A stretch of DNA of 64,000 bases. Source: Panonychus citri (lineage: Eukaryota; Arthropoda; Arachnida; Trombidiformes; Tetranychidae). Both the position numbers and the translations under genes were made by a program. The stretch covers positions 1,386,501 to 1,450,500 of the forward strand of contig NW_026515433.1 of the NCBI RefSeq assembly GCF_014898815.1, in the 5' to 3' direction. Within the stretch, counting starts at the first letter, position 1, and every line of letters starts with the position of its first letter. The notes beneath the pieces are model-generated. The model was not told the DNA's origin and searched no databases. It was given only the letters and a program-made list of their open reading frames with translations. Of the stretch, positions 31,445 through 44,682 are shown one piece after another.

Positions 31445-32869
31445 TCTTTTCATTATCTTTACAATTTAAATATTTAATGCACTTTGATTTGTAACAATTA
31501 AATTGTGTGTGTGTCAATTATCAGTCTATGTATTAATAATTACAATGTTTAGATTAATTAACAATCTTTGATTGTTACATAAAAGGAAATACCTTGACAT
31601 TTAATTGTTAAACTAAATCAGTTGACTTGATTAAAATTTACCATTTATTAATAGTTTACGTTCATTGATATAATATCAGAATCAATTTTAATCAAATTTT
31701 TCTTGGAAATTTCAATTTAATTCAATTTTTGATTATTTGAAAATCAATAATTAACCAAAGGTATTTAATAATTCAATAAATTCAATCATTACTTAATTGT
31801 GATATTTGATTTCTTCAAGTAGCTGAACAATTAACTTTTTATCAATGTGATAATTATCTTGTGATTATTTAACAATAGTAGAAATGAACAATTAGAAATC
31901 AAATGAAGTTAATTAGTATTAGATTGTAGCTGAAAATGAATTATGATTAGTTGATCAATCAAATCTTTGATCGGTTATTAATTAATACAGAGACAATTAA
32001 TCAGTTATCTAACCAATTTAAACCAAAATTACACCCAAGGATAATTTGATTAGCTTGGGTTATGAGCACCAAACCATTTTGTGTGATTTAATTGTGATCA
32101 GTTAATCACTGGAATTTATTTTTACTTGATAATGATCAGGATTCTAGTACTTAAGAACCACAATTCATGATGATGAACGATTAAAATTGTAATAAAATTT
32201 GATTAATTACAATTTATTTCAATAGTAAAGTTTAATGTTTAACAAAAACTATTATTCTAAATTACAGCAATTACAATTAACGAAATATCAAATTGAATCA
32301 CTAATTGGAATTAACTAATTTCAACATTTCGCTCAATTATGATCATGGTCATTCAATGTCCATCTTGTTAAATTAGGTTTGATCATTGGATTTGAAGCAA
32401 TTAATTAATGAGGGCCTGTAGATTAAAACTAATCAAAATACTAATTGTCAACACAATCACGATTATTAACCTTGATCACAATTAAATTTCTTCTCTCATC
32501 AAATTGTCGCATGATGATGACATCGATCTGAATATCATTCAAGTCTTATTGTACTCGATTAAAATCTGCGAGATTTTTGATTACCGCATCTCCAATCAAT
32601 TGTGATTGAGTTAATTGTTAGATTTAACTTTGATTAGCAAGAATCTATTGATTGGCTAATTAGGAAAACAATTGATTGTACCATAACTTGGACTTGGATT
32701 CCGTTGATTAACCCTTGCGATTAGATTTCACTCTTTAAAGACAATCCTATTAACTTTTAACATAATTGTGAACGATTTCCAGTTAATCAAACAATCAAAT
32801 CCAGTTGATTAAACTGATGGTGAGCATCGGACTTTGGTGAGTGAGAAAAATAAACAATTTATTTTCTAG
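31445..32869. other. Bidirectional intergenic region between two lipocalins
   Basis: 1.4 kb of AT-rich sequence between the divergent lipocalin promoters, with frequent TGATTAA/TTAATCA words. No open frame or RNA gene is evident. It presumably holds shared regulatory sites. Confidence 0.5.
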
Positions 32870-32910
32870 TATAAAAGGGAAACGATTAAGTTTAAATAAA
32901 TCATCAGTTT
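32870..32910 (+). promoter_or_regulatory. Core promoter of the plus-strand lipocalin
   Basis: TATAAAAG at 32870-32877 and a TCAGTTT initiator at 32904-32910, the canonical spacing of about 30 bp. Confidence 0.75.
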
Positions 32911-32992
32911 GAGTTTCAATTCAACAAGAAAACAATCAATTCTAACAATTGTTTCAGTTTCATCGTAAACTAATCAACTCCAATCAACAACA

Positions 32993-33846
32993 ATGAATCA
33001 ATTAGTTTTCGTTTGCTTAATTGTCGTCGCCTCTTCCATGGGTGCCTCAGCCTTCCAAACCTTTTCGACTTACCTAAAGCCCTTCTCGATAAAGTACCAA
33101 AGGTCGGCTCAAGTTTCTGGCTCGGAAGATGTCCACAAACCACTGAACTCGAAGCTCCATTCGATGTCAATGCTGTAAGTATTTAAGACGAAAAAAAACT
33201 TGAGAAAAACTATTTGAACAGTTTAAATCAATTCGAATTTACTTTCGTCCTCTTTTAGTACCTTGGTGACTGGTTCGAAATCAAGAGAACTGGTCTACTC
33301 TTCGAGTTCGGTCAACGATGTGTCAAAGCTAATTACAAATTAGACTCAAATGGTAATGTCGCCGTTAACAACAGTGGAGTTAATTTGGTCGATTTCGAGA
33401 TCTTCAGTCTTGGTACTGCCAAACCCGCTTCACAATCAAACGTTTTCGGAGTCACTTTCTTCTCATGTAAGTGTAACAATTAACTAATAACATTATTTTC
33501 GAGGTAAATTGTTTCATCATCAACTAACTAATCAAATCTACTTTCAGTATCACCATCAGCCCAATACTGGGTAGTTGACACCGACTACAAAAACTATTCA
33601 TTGGTTGTCTCATGTAACGATATCCAAGGATTGTTCAATATCAGTAAGTATCAAGCTTCTCAATTAGCCCATTAATCTTGTAACAATTAACTAATCACTC
33701 TACTAATTACAGAGGATGCTTGGATTTTATCCCGAAAACCAACATTGGAAAAGGAAACTCTTGATCGACTCGAATCCAAACTCAACAGTCTTGGAATCCC
33801 AAGTTTCCTCCTTTCGTCAACCAAACAAAATTGTGTCCAAAAGTAA
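32993..33846 (+). CDS. Secreted lipocalin (apolipoprotein D-like), plus strand, frame break in exon 1
   Basis: Exons 32993-33174, 33259-33466, 33548-33643, 33713-33846. The signal peptide MNQLVFVCLIVVASSMGASA is in one frame; the rest of exon 1 (GSSFWLGRCPQTTELEAPFD) is open only in the frame one base back, and that frame continues in phase into exon 2. Downstream the lipocalin signatures are perfect: YLGDWFEIKRT, QYWVVDTDYKNYSLVVSC and WILSRKPTLE, with the expected cysteines. So one base appears to be missing between about 33040 and 33062. Because everything else, including TATA, initiator and splice sites, is intact, an assembly error is as likely as a recent null allele. Confidence 0.88.
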
Positions 33847-34564
33847 ATTAACTCTAATTGTTATTGTTAATTGATCACTTAAATTGTTATACTTAATTCT
33901 GATCTAATATTTAACCTTTAATAAAGAAACTTCATTGCAAGAAAACACCAATTGAGAGTCGATTGATTGATTGATTGATTGATTGGATTGAGAGAAATGA
34001 TTTAATAACAATAATCATTTGATTCACTTTGAATTTACTTTTATTTTCATCCATTTATTGGTTGGCAATTTAATTTGCGAAAAGTTTAATTGCTCATATT
34101 ATTGATACAATTAACTCTCTTATCCTTGTTAATTGTGATTTAACACATGTAAAACTTGATAATAATAACAATGATAATGATTATAATTAGCGATCAATTT
34201 AAATACATAATAGATGAGAGATTCAATAATGACAGAAAGTTAAATTAATTGTTTCCATTGGTTAATTGTTGACATATTCAAGTAAATGTTAATACATGTC
34301 GGTTGATTAATTTTGGACAAAATAAATTGCAATTAACTTCCGTGCAATTAGATTAACAAGCTCTGATGTGTGTTGATGTATAAGTGAAAAAAAACGATTC
34401 CAATCAGCTGATTATCGGGAAAATTTTGGAAATATAATCAATCAATCCAATTGAATATAAATGTTATTGTGAATTTTGTATCATAAGATTTAGATTTTGT
34501 TTTCGTTTTATATTAATAATAAAAAAAATGTTTCGAATTTGATTAATTGGTGATGGCAATTAAC
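33847..34564. other. Spacer with (GATT)n microsatellite
   Basis: Contains AATAAA at about 33920 just after the lipocalin, six tandem GATT units at about 33960-33984, and the 3' flank of the PLC gene. No gene is seen. Confidence 0.6.
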
Positions 34565-34906
34565 TTAATTATCTCTTGATGCTCTCCATGTTTTCAACCA
34601 TTTCCATGATAAACGAGATAAACGATTAAATGTTAAGCCACTGGAATGATGATGATCATTGTCATCGATTGTGGTGAAATCGGTGAAATCTTCAGTCACA
34701 GGTTCAGACCCATGACGATAACGGATTGATTTGTTTTCCATGGGAAGTGAAGGTCGTTTCATATTTTGATCATTTCGAGTTGTTGTTTCATTTGGAATTG
34801 GGGATTTATTGCCAGAATTATTGATTAGAATTGATTGTTGTTCATTTGAATGGATTACAGTTGAAACTGGTTGGCTGATTGTTGGTAAAATAACGGAGGG
34901 ATTCAT
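34565..34906 (-). CDS. Possible alternate or shifted C-terminal tail of the PLC gene
   Basis: A 113-aa open frame whose ATG overlaps the PLC stop codon (ATGA). It is Ser/Asn/Thr-rich and ends FNRLSRLSWKWLKTWR, which echoes the FNRLKRAATGSLRKLNRLSR stretch in the PLC tail. It could be the true C-terminus after a lost base, or chance. It is too close to be an independent gene. Confidence 0.3.
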   Translation of the reverse strand: MNPSVILPTISQPVSTVIHSNEQQSILINNSGNKSPIPNETTTRNDQNMKRPSLPMENKSIRYRHGSEPVTEDFTDFTTIDDNDHHHSSGLTFNRLSRLSWKWLKTWRASRDN

Positions 34907-37900
34907 GTAATCGGAATGACGAGATTCAAGGATTCCTCACGGCTGGAGGGGGTCAAGTCAAGGTCACTTTCTTTAATCAGATCACTGCCAACGCTACCGA
35001 CAACACTACCGATGCTGCCACTGATTCCGACATTTAGTCCAATGGTTCCGCTTTCAGGTTCTGGAATTGAAGATTCTCTGGATACTCGAGAAAGTCTATT
35101 AAGTTTTCGCAGTGACCCAGTTGCCGCTCTTTTCAGTCGGTTAAATGCTCTCGATGATTTTATACTTAAATCTGGACTGGACTTTGCATCACTTTTTACC
35201 GACGAGGAAGAGATTGAATTTATTTCATCGGCTTTCGCTAAGCGGAAAAGACCTTTACCCTTCCAAGCTGCTTGGGCTCGATAGACATTCTCGTTGTCTT
35301 GTAAGACCCGACGGAAAACGGTAATCGAAGTGTCTTTTGACTTATTGCGTCCACCTGTTTGGGCTGTTTCACTTTCGACTTCGATCTCTTCGACTAAGAT
35401 GAAATTTCGAGTATTTTCTTTCCTTCGAGCTTTAACCAAAGCTTGACTGATGACATCTTGAGCTGTTCCCGAAATCGGTGCTCTCAGAATCGCGTACGGC
35501 TGATCTTCTGATACATTGTAGACGCACACGAGAAAATAGTCCATCTCCTCTCCCCAGGATCCACTGAGTTCCTCTGAATCTTGACGACGAAGTCGCTCCA
35601 TTTGAGCCTTTATCGTATTGAACCAAGCTCTCGAACTTGGATCATTAGCGATCTTTTTGATTACAAATCTTCCTCGTCCATTCCAATGTGACTGCGCTTC
35701 CAGTGGTCTCTCTGAAGGGTCTAGAATACGTTGATTGGTCGCCGAAGAACGATCAAGAAAAGGACCTTTCTTATCCCAGCCTTTAGCGACTTCTTCGATC
35801 AGAACATAATCGGAAACGGCTTCGTTTGATTTGTTTGCTTTAGTCAAAGCCTGAGCAATCACCTCACTCGTCGTTGATTCCTGGGTTATTTTCAGTATAG
35901 TCGAAGGCTCTTCAGCCATAACTCCATGAACAACGAGGAAAAACATTCGTCGACGAACAGGCATCGAGGTCAATCCCAGAGTTGGTGTTTCACACCCTAA
36001 ATTTGCATCGATCCGATCACATCCATCTTGAGCACCACCAACTCCAGAATTACCGATTCCTGAAGTTTTCACCGCCATTCCTGAATTAGATGACTTTCCA
36101 GTCTTACATGGAGTTCGAGGGGCATCAAGATCACCGATATTAAAGGCCGTTGTTGTGGTTGCACCAATTTCCACACCTTCTTCTTGAGATGATGAGTTTA
36201 TGAATAATGTTGAAAGTGGAAGCTGCTGATTTTGAGGACCTTGAAGTCGTAAATGTCGGTAACCAGGTTTCAAAGATTTAACGGGAACAACTCGATGAGA
36301 TACAAGGTGATTAGTGCCAATGTCGATTACAGCGAAACGTATAAATGCAAGATCAGTAAATACAATCTACGAAATCAACGAAAAGAAAATTGAAAAATCA
36401 GTAATCAGAGACAGAAACGGAAATTCTTACAAACGAACTCACTCTAAATACAAAAGTATTGTTCCAAATAGGATTTAATGAATTTCGTTGAACCAATTTG
36501 GTTCGTTGTTTGGCACAATCGACCGGTAGTCCAATGATCTCAACTTCCACTTGTGGACTTCCGTTATTCACATCAGGGCAAACATATTGACCAGAGATTA
36601 TCTGAACAATCAAATCGAAAGAAAAAGGAAAAAAAGAATGAGAAAACGAAAAGAAAAAAATCGAAAAGTTCAGACTTATGATTCGATTAGAACTTAATTA
36701 CCTGAATAGTTAAATCGATAGCATAAAGACCGTCAAACTCCTTCTCCCAAGGGTTGAATCGGTCAAAGGCCATATGATTACGATCTCTCATGACGGACGG
36801 TTTAAGAACGAAACCAGTTCGACCATTTTGTTCAAACATCGCTTTGTAAATTGCTAAAGCGGTGTCTTCGGTCTGGTAGTTAAGGGCAACCATTTGAATG
36901 CCAAAAGCCCAAAAAATGACGGGATTAAAATTGGATGAATCGATTCTCATGCCAGCGGGATAGCTACGCATTAATTGGTACTCAGTGTGATGAATTAGCG
37001 TTAACGGGTGTTTTCGGCACAGCTTTTTAGCTGTATGTTCATTCAGTGAAGCAACCTGATAACATGACCTCGACGGATAAGGCTGCCTGTACGTACTGTA
37101 GCCTGAAACGGGTACACTTGATACTAATGAAGTTGAACATATTGTATTGCTTGAAATGGATCCTGTACCTATCGTTGTGGACATTGGAGTTGACCCCAAG
37201 CCGGACGAGGGCCCAGAAGATACTGTGGTTGCTGTTGGCGGTGTCGCTGATGCGGTAAGAGCGTTACTACTTGTACTTGTTGTTGCCTGATTGACTGGAG
37301 ATGTGGCTGATAGGGAGGGTGAAGTTGTCGATAAGGGAAGATTAACTGAATAGGTTGATGATTCACGATCAGTCGGTGTTGGTCCACTGGTCAATATCGA
37401 GGGTGAAGCGATTAGGGAAGCTGAAGGTGACCCTGAGAAACCGGAAGATATTCCAGTTGACAGGATGTTGGTCTTTTTACTGGTTCCTTTCTTACTTGTG
37501 ACCTCTTTCACTGTTGAGGTCGGACTTGAATTACCCGTATCAGTTGAAAATCCTCTGAACTTAATGGCCTGACAGTAGATAACAAGATCTGACAATTCAG
37601 GGGCAACCTGACTATCAGATTTACGGACAACTTTGTGACTTGTTGAGGTTGTAGAAGTAGATGAAACTTTATTGGGCCCAATCGGAGGGTCAGTCGATCC
37701 TTGGACAATGGAAGATGTCATTGGACTATTTAAACTATCACTAAGATGGTCACTTGGTTCAACATAACGATTAGAAATGTGACTTCGAGCGGCAATTTTC
37801 GCTTCATTAGATGATCCAGTTCCCTCTTGGGAAGATGAACTTTCCGTTCGTAGGGCAACCCCTTTAGGAGACGCAGCAAATCCCAATCCAGCCGCACTTT

Positions 37901-40900
37901 CCGTAGGATTCACAACGGTACCAGCACTAGAAGCTGGTGGACCTGAGCTGCTTCCTCCTCCTCCTCCTCCGCCACCTCCACTTGCATCATCATCTTCATC
38001 TTCATCATCGTAATCATCTTCATCTTCATTAAGCGATCCCGTTGATGCGGTCGATATAAGGCTATTTGTACGAAACATAAACTTGGACTTAGAAAAGGGT
38101 TTACTCTTTACACTGGTCGGCAGAACTGAGACTGGTATCGAAGTTGTTGAATTTTTGATCTTTTTATTTTTGATCAATATTCGACCTCGAAGTTGATTCG
38201 GTGAAGGTAGATGAGGTTCTTCAGAAAAATCCGAATCAAAGAGAAAATGAGTAATCAATTTATCACCAAACACTTCGACAAAAGTGGCCGCCATTATTAC
38301 CTGTTGAGGTAGCGAACAATGATTCTCAAGGGAAAGTATCACAGGAAACGATGAAGTTACAAAGGCAGATTCGTTGATGGCTTCGACCACTTTTCTAAAT
38401 GGAATCTTAGATGTTAAAGTGTGTCCATGGTAAATGACCGGTGAACCGTTTTCGCCATCATAACAGTCCAATTCAACACACCGACAACCAGTTAGTAAAA
38501 CTTGAGAGTAAAGGTCAACCGACGATTCGCCTTTCAATTGATGACCAGTCAGGTATGTGTTATGCGAGGTAGCGATATAATAATGGGACAAAGGTTCATC
38601 CATCTCATCGGGATCATGATTAGCTAATTCTGGTGTAAAGGCATAATTAATTTTATCCATAAGATAACAAGCAAAACCTTCAAAGGAGAGACAATTTTTA
38701 GCCCGTAAACTTGGATCAGGCTCGTGACGGGCAATTAAACGTTTCACCTCATCAAAGGACGATTTTCATTTTGATATGTTCTCAGGAAACTTTGAAAATC
38801 TTCAATGGTCATCAGCAGAGTTCGCATGGTATCAACACCAGCACAATTGGCGACAATTGAAGCGGAAGCGATGGCATCGTAAATCTTATTCCGTTGAACA
38901 GTTTCCTCGGTATCAATGTCCAAAGTCATAAAATTACGAGTCAATAAGCCGATTATCCTTTGTCCAGGTCCGTCCCCTTGTTTCTCATAGTTTATCGGAT
39001 CTTCAGATTCTTCGACGGCTGAATGAATATCCGTTTTCGAGGCTAAATCTTCAAAAATGTCCTTTATATCCTTTCTCGATCGTATCAAGAAGGCTCGATA
39101 AAGTTGCATAAATTCAATGAAGTTCATCTTCGAGGAATGAGTAATGGAGGGTTTACATTTAATGGTGGATGTGGATGATGATGATGAAGGTGGTGAACAA
39201 TTAGGAATTGGAATGGTTGATGAATTGTTAACGGTTGAAGTCGTGGAACAATTGAAAGGAGTTGACATCGTCGTCGTCGTGGTTGTGAGGCCGAAATCAC
39301 CGGTAACACTGTCTTCTTCCGATCGTAACGATCCATTCTCATAACAGACCAATCGTGATGATCCATGATCAGAATTTACTGATTTATCTCGAGTTAATAG
39401 TTTTCGTATTCTTTTCTGATATGATGATGGCCCAGTTGATGTTGTTGTTGTTGTTGTTGGTGGTGTTGGTGTGGTTATTGAGGGTGATGGTGATGAAGAG
39501 AGCGATGAATGACCTATTAAAGGAGATTCGAGTGATGCTTTCAAATTTTCACACGAACATGATGATTTAACACTTCCCGTTGGACTAAGGCCACCTTCAG
39601 ATCCACCAAATTTACTTAAATTGCTACACTTAGATGATAAATCAGTTGATTGTTTCCTTGCTGAGTCTAAACTTGATTTATAAATTGTTCCCTTTATTGT
39701 TGACAATGGTGATATATAACCAGTCTCACAGATGGAACTACGAGTCTTAATTGTCTTAATTGGTGTTTTAATTGTCTCCTCTAATTTTGATTTACTTCTA
39801 GTAAGAACCTTAACCAGTTTATTTGTTCGTGGAAAAACACTTTTACCCTCAATTTTAGTTTTACCGCTCGATGTACCTGGTGATCCACTTGTACCACTTA
39901 CAAAACTACCTGAACCATCCGAAGTGACCGACGATTGTGACCTTAAACTTGCATTACGAACCATTGACGAAAGGCTTGGTGAAGATGAACCAGTTTTCTT
40001 TTTCCTCAATTTGGATGAGGCGATTCCAAAAGCCGTTGATCTTTTACTTTGACCTGGTTCACTTGTTGACCCACCGGTTGAAGAGCCACTGACAGTCTCT
40101 AGAGCCCATTTACGACCTCCGAATGTTTTGATCGCTTCCGCTGGTGTTGGACCCAAACAAGAACCACCAGAGTAAAATAGATTCAAATATTTACCCTTTA
40201 ACCAGGTACATCGCTGATCGGCAAGATTACGTTGAATTTCAAGTTGGTCAATTAATGAGCGAAGGCCTTCCGACCAAAGAGAGGCCACCATTTTGGGCAT
40301 AATAAATTGTATAAAACGATTGTCCGATATATTGGCTCCATAAAGTAGACTGAAAAAACAATTACCATCTAAAAGTGAAGGTTTAAGGCCAAATCGACGG
40401 CAAACAGATGATTGGTCAATCGCTGATTGTCCGGTGAATAATTTTTTAGCAAACAAAAGGTCAAGGTAACCCTCTTCAAGGCCATTAATTGCTGGTTCTT
40501 TTGATTCAAATTTAACAAAAATACTGGGCACAACCATAATATCACAGGTCGAATCGGTATCACTTGGATTATTGGATTGATGCTGATGAGAATGTGAATT
40601 GGATGAAGACAATGTTGATGATAAAAAAGATGACGATGGTCCAGAATTTGATGTCAATGATGTTGATCCAATTAAAGAAGAGGAAGAAAACTTTGCCGGT
40701 GTAATATTACAATTTGAGGTCCATGTCGGCTTACACCAGGCCAAAATGCCGTTAGATTTTTCCAATTGAAGGTAAACACAACACGATTTTCCCGTTTCCT
40801 CCTCATAATGGATAACAGTTGATCCTCGATGCATACACTGTAATACACTTGGATCAATACTGTTATTTGATTCATTAATTGGCACATAACTGACCCCATG

Positions 40901-41653
40901 TTCAGGTTGATAGATTGGTAATGACCCAGGGTCAATATCAACATTACAATAATAACTGGAAGGATCAATATCAATCTCATAGAAACAATCATCTTCCCGA
41001 TGTCTTTTCCTAAAATCTTCAATCGGATGTTGATTAACGTAAGTAACATTATCATTAAGACAATAATTTCCACCACTAATATTATTTAAATTACTACAAT
41101 CAGTATAATTATTATTACTTTTATTGACAATATTGGCATTACTACTATTATTATTTAGCTGATTATTATTAGAGTTATTATGTTTATTATTTCTGGCACT
41201 TCGATTACGATTATTTCCGTTTCCAGGTTCATTTGAAATACAAATGTCATTGGAATCTACTGAATTTGCTCTAGCAACATTTTCTAAATCAACTCTACCG
41301 CTACTGTAACCACTTCCACCTCCACCACCAACAATACCACCGTTGTCACTACCACTTAGACCTCCACCTCCACCACCTCCACCTCCACCTCCACTTCCAC
41401 TTCCGGAGTTTCCTCTTCCTCCTTTTGTTTTCCCATTACTTTTTATATTACTTTTAACCGGCGATCCATGATGAGAATGATGATCTTTACTAGTTACATT
41501 TTGGTCAACTGATCGTTGAGAATTAATTGATTTGATTGTTGATTGTGATTCTATCGTTGATTTGGTTGTAGTAATTAGAATATCCCCTGAAGAAGTTGAT
41601 GGTTTTTCTGTTGATTCGGATTCTCGTTGCTTATCTCGTGTAGCAGCCATCAA
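34903..41653 (-). CDS. PLCE1: Phospholipase C epsilon-like
   Basis: PLC-epsilon hydrolyses PIP2 to IP3 and diacylglycerol downstream of Ras/Rap/Rho. Exons: 36702-41653 (one frame break), 36443-36601, 34903-36366. The N-terminal ~970 aa are low complexity (Gly, Ser, Asn runs) around a conserved region and an EF-hand-like part (SRKDIKDIFEDLASKTD). The X box has SHNTYLTGHQLKGESSVDLY, VELDCYDGENGSPVIYHGHT and SLENHCSLPQQ, so both catalytic His and the Ca-binding Glu/Asp residues are present. A long acidic/Gly linker separates it from the Y box (LSDLVIYCQAIKF, then RIDSSNFNPVIFWAFGIQMVALNYQT). Then come C2 (SGQYVCPDVNNGSPQVEVEI) and two Ras-association domains (RRMFFLVVHG... and MDYFLVCVYNVSEDQPYAIL...), the PLC-epsilon hallmark. 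The frame shifts at about 38754-38758, just before FDEV, by one missing base. No CDC25 RasGEF domain is visible upstream in the window. Confidence 0.93.
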
Positions 41654-44420
41654 TCAAATCATCACAATTTAATTGTAGTAATTGTTTGATTGATGTTACA
41701 TTAATAATGTTGCACCAATCCTTAAATCAACAAATTGTGCATCTCATATTTAATGATGATGGTGATGAAAAATTGCGATTAAGATTTTATGATAACAATG
41801 AGAACGTTAATCCAATCAAATAATCAGGGTAAAACTTTGTATCCATAACAAAATTGATTCTGTGATTAATTAAATTGAATAATTCATTTCCAATACTAAT
41901 CCAAATCAAATCCATTTCCAACCATCCAAAATAAACAACAACATTAACAAATAATAATCCTTGATAATGATGTATAAATATCTCTCGATTTAAGTTAATT
42001 AGTCGATCAATTAATCATCAGCAAAACAATTAACCAGAACGGAGATGAAAAAGTTGAAAATCTAATGAGACAAACGAAAAAAAAAATTGATGGAAAAAAA
42101 TTAGAAAATTGAAATAATATCATAAAAGATAATCAAATCTGAGTATAAATTGATAACATGGAAATTCAAGTTCCAGATAACTGATAATCGAAAATCATAA
42201 CGGTAAATGGTTAATGATAATTACGATAATGAGACTGAGAAAATGTGAACATGATAATCGGAGGAACGAAAATGAAAAAGTAGCTGAAAGAAAATGAGTT
42301 TAGATAATAATGATAATACGAATTGTTAACAATCTAATTTCCTATTAAACTGAACTTCAATTAGAAAACATTATCTGAAACTTTTATCGTTCACATCAAC
42401 TAACCCATTTTAAGAGTAAGTCTTTTTTTTACCGTTACTTTGACAAACCCTTTTCCTCCTCAATGTTTATAAACAACACAAAGATTATGTTATATTTTTT
42501 TCCCTGTCAATGGTTTGTCATAGTCTCTCTATCACATTGTTACCTTGCTATTAGTTTCATTGAATGTTAGTGACACTGTAAATATAATACAACATTTTAT
42601 TATTATTTTCCCTCAACATCATCAGTTGCTGATAATGCTTGTTAATGTTGTTCTTGGTTCCTGTAATTTCAAATGAGATTCAATGTTTTCCCTCCCTGAT
42701 TTTACCATGATGATGATGATGGAGTAAACAATTCATCAGGTTAGTTGATTTTCACCTTGATTTTTTTTTTCTTCCCAGAAAAGAAAACTTTTTTCTTTCC
42801 TTGTTATTACATTTACACTCATGTGTCTACTTGAAATTGTCGACGTGAAGGAAGAAAAGTTTCAACTGTAATCACAAAGAGACACAACCAGAATTCAGAA
42901 TATATGAAGATAGATATTTATAAAATTCTGTTATTATCAACAGTTCCAATTGAACTGGGAATTGTTTCCCCATGCAAGATAAACAGGGAAACAAATATCA
43001 TCTCATTGTGATATTTTCACCTTAAACCATATGATCAAAGTATAAACAAATTACTAAAATAACAATAGATTTTTTCCTTCGAATTCATAATTCAACTTGT
43101 AATGAACAAAAAAAAGAGACGAAATTAAAAGTTCAGAACAATTTGAATAATAGTAAATTGGTTAACTATTATTTAAATGGATAAAATTTCATCTGAGTTC
43201 TGAAAAGTTTTCAATCCTCAAGATTCAGAGATTAAGACAATTTTTGATCCAATAATTATGGATAAAGTTGTAACGTTAAATAATCAAATTGTAGCATCAT
43301 CATTATTGTTATCATGGTTATTAATCAATGAGAAGATCAATTAATCATATAGATAATTAAACTCCTAAAGGATTATCTTGATAAACAATTGCCAAGAGTA
43401 TCATGGTAATCAAATTATTAACATGATTCATTGTTGATTAGTTAACTGTTGTCACTATTATCCAATGTTTACTGTTATTATCAAACAATTTATCAAGTTA
43501 ATTGTTTAATAATAACATGAACAGTTTATCACATAAAATTAAATGGTAACAATTTCACCAATCATTATCGCCCATTGATAATATAACGGTAAAAGTCATC
43601 AGCCATTAGTTTACATACAAAAAAAGTGTTATCATCATCATTATCATCATTATCATCAAGTAATCGTAACAATAATACCTTAAGTAAACAAGATAATACA
43701 TTTATTATGAAAATCTATATATTCTGATGCTCATGATTACCATGAATATCATGATATTATTGAGCTATTATATCAACCATTGTAATGATTGAATATGAAT
43801 GTCAATAAGTTGCTGATTTTGATTAAAAATTTTCTCAGATTTTGATGATTAAGAAAAAAAAGTTCAGATAATCATTGAGATTTGATTAGTTTGATTAGTT
43901 TGATTAGTCCTTTTCCATGGAGATTAAGATTCAGTATCATGATAATTTCTTTGCATTCAGAAAATTGTTTTAAGATCTTAATTGTTTTGCTATAATCATA
44001 ATTTTCACTACAAAACTTGATTACTTTTGTTATGATAATGATAAATCATTAATGGACCAGGATGATGATTATATTGAGTTGATCTGAACCAATTAAACGA
44101 TCAATTGAAATAAATGAGTTGTGATTAAATAATCATTACAATAATGGTAAACAATCAACAACTCTTAACAATACTTAATATTGCTAAATAATAACGTGAT
44201 TTAGTTACTTAAAGCTGATCAATTGTTGGAATCATCATGAAGTTGATTATTTTAGTTACTTGAAAATGATACCAATGAATTTTCAATGAGAGATAATCAT
44301 TGGAATGAGTAATGTAAATTATTGATTAATTGTTTGAAATGATGATGATTGGCTTTCGTTTCAATTTGCTTTGGTTTTACTTGTTTAATCTTATACTACT
44401 TTTCCTGTAACTTGAATGAG

Positions 44421-44588
44421 GATGAAGATGATACACAAGAAGATGAACAAAATGATGATGATGATGATGATGATAATTTACTTAAAGCTAATGGTAATCG
44501 TAATTGGCTCATACAATCTAATGATATATACAAATCGCTAAGCTGTTCAAATATTTCATCTTCAACTGAACTCATCCCATGTCATTAA
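44421..44588 (+). other. Possible terminal coding exon, weak
   Basis: An open stretch after an AG at 44420 encodes acidic residues (QEDEQNDDDDDDDNLL) and then GNRNWLIQSNDIYKSLSCSN with a stop at 44586. The second part has mixed protein-like composition. No upstream exon, promoter or known domain supports it. Confidence 0.2.
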
Positions 44589-44654
44589 ATATCGATCTCA
44601 TGATCTATTCCTTCAGTTTCTTCTGTTTATTCAAAGATATAAACACAGAATATT

Positions 44655-44682
44655 AAAGAGAGAGAGAGAGAGAGAGAGAGAG
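44655..44682. repeat. (GA)n microsatellite
   Basis: About 14 uninterrupted GA units. Confidence 0.95.
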
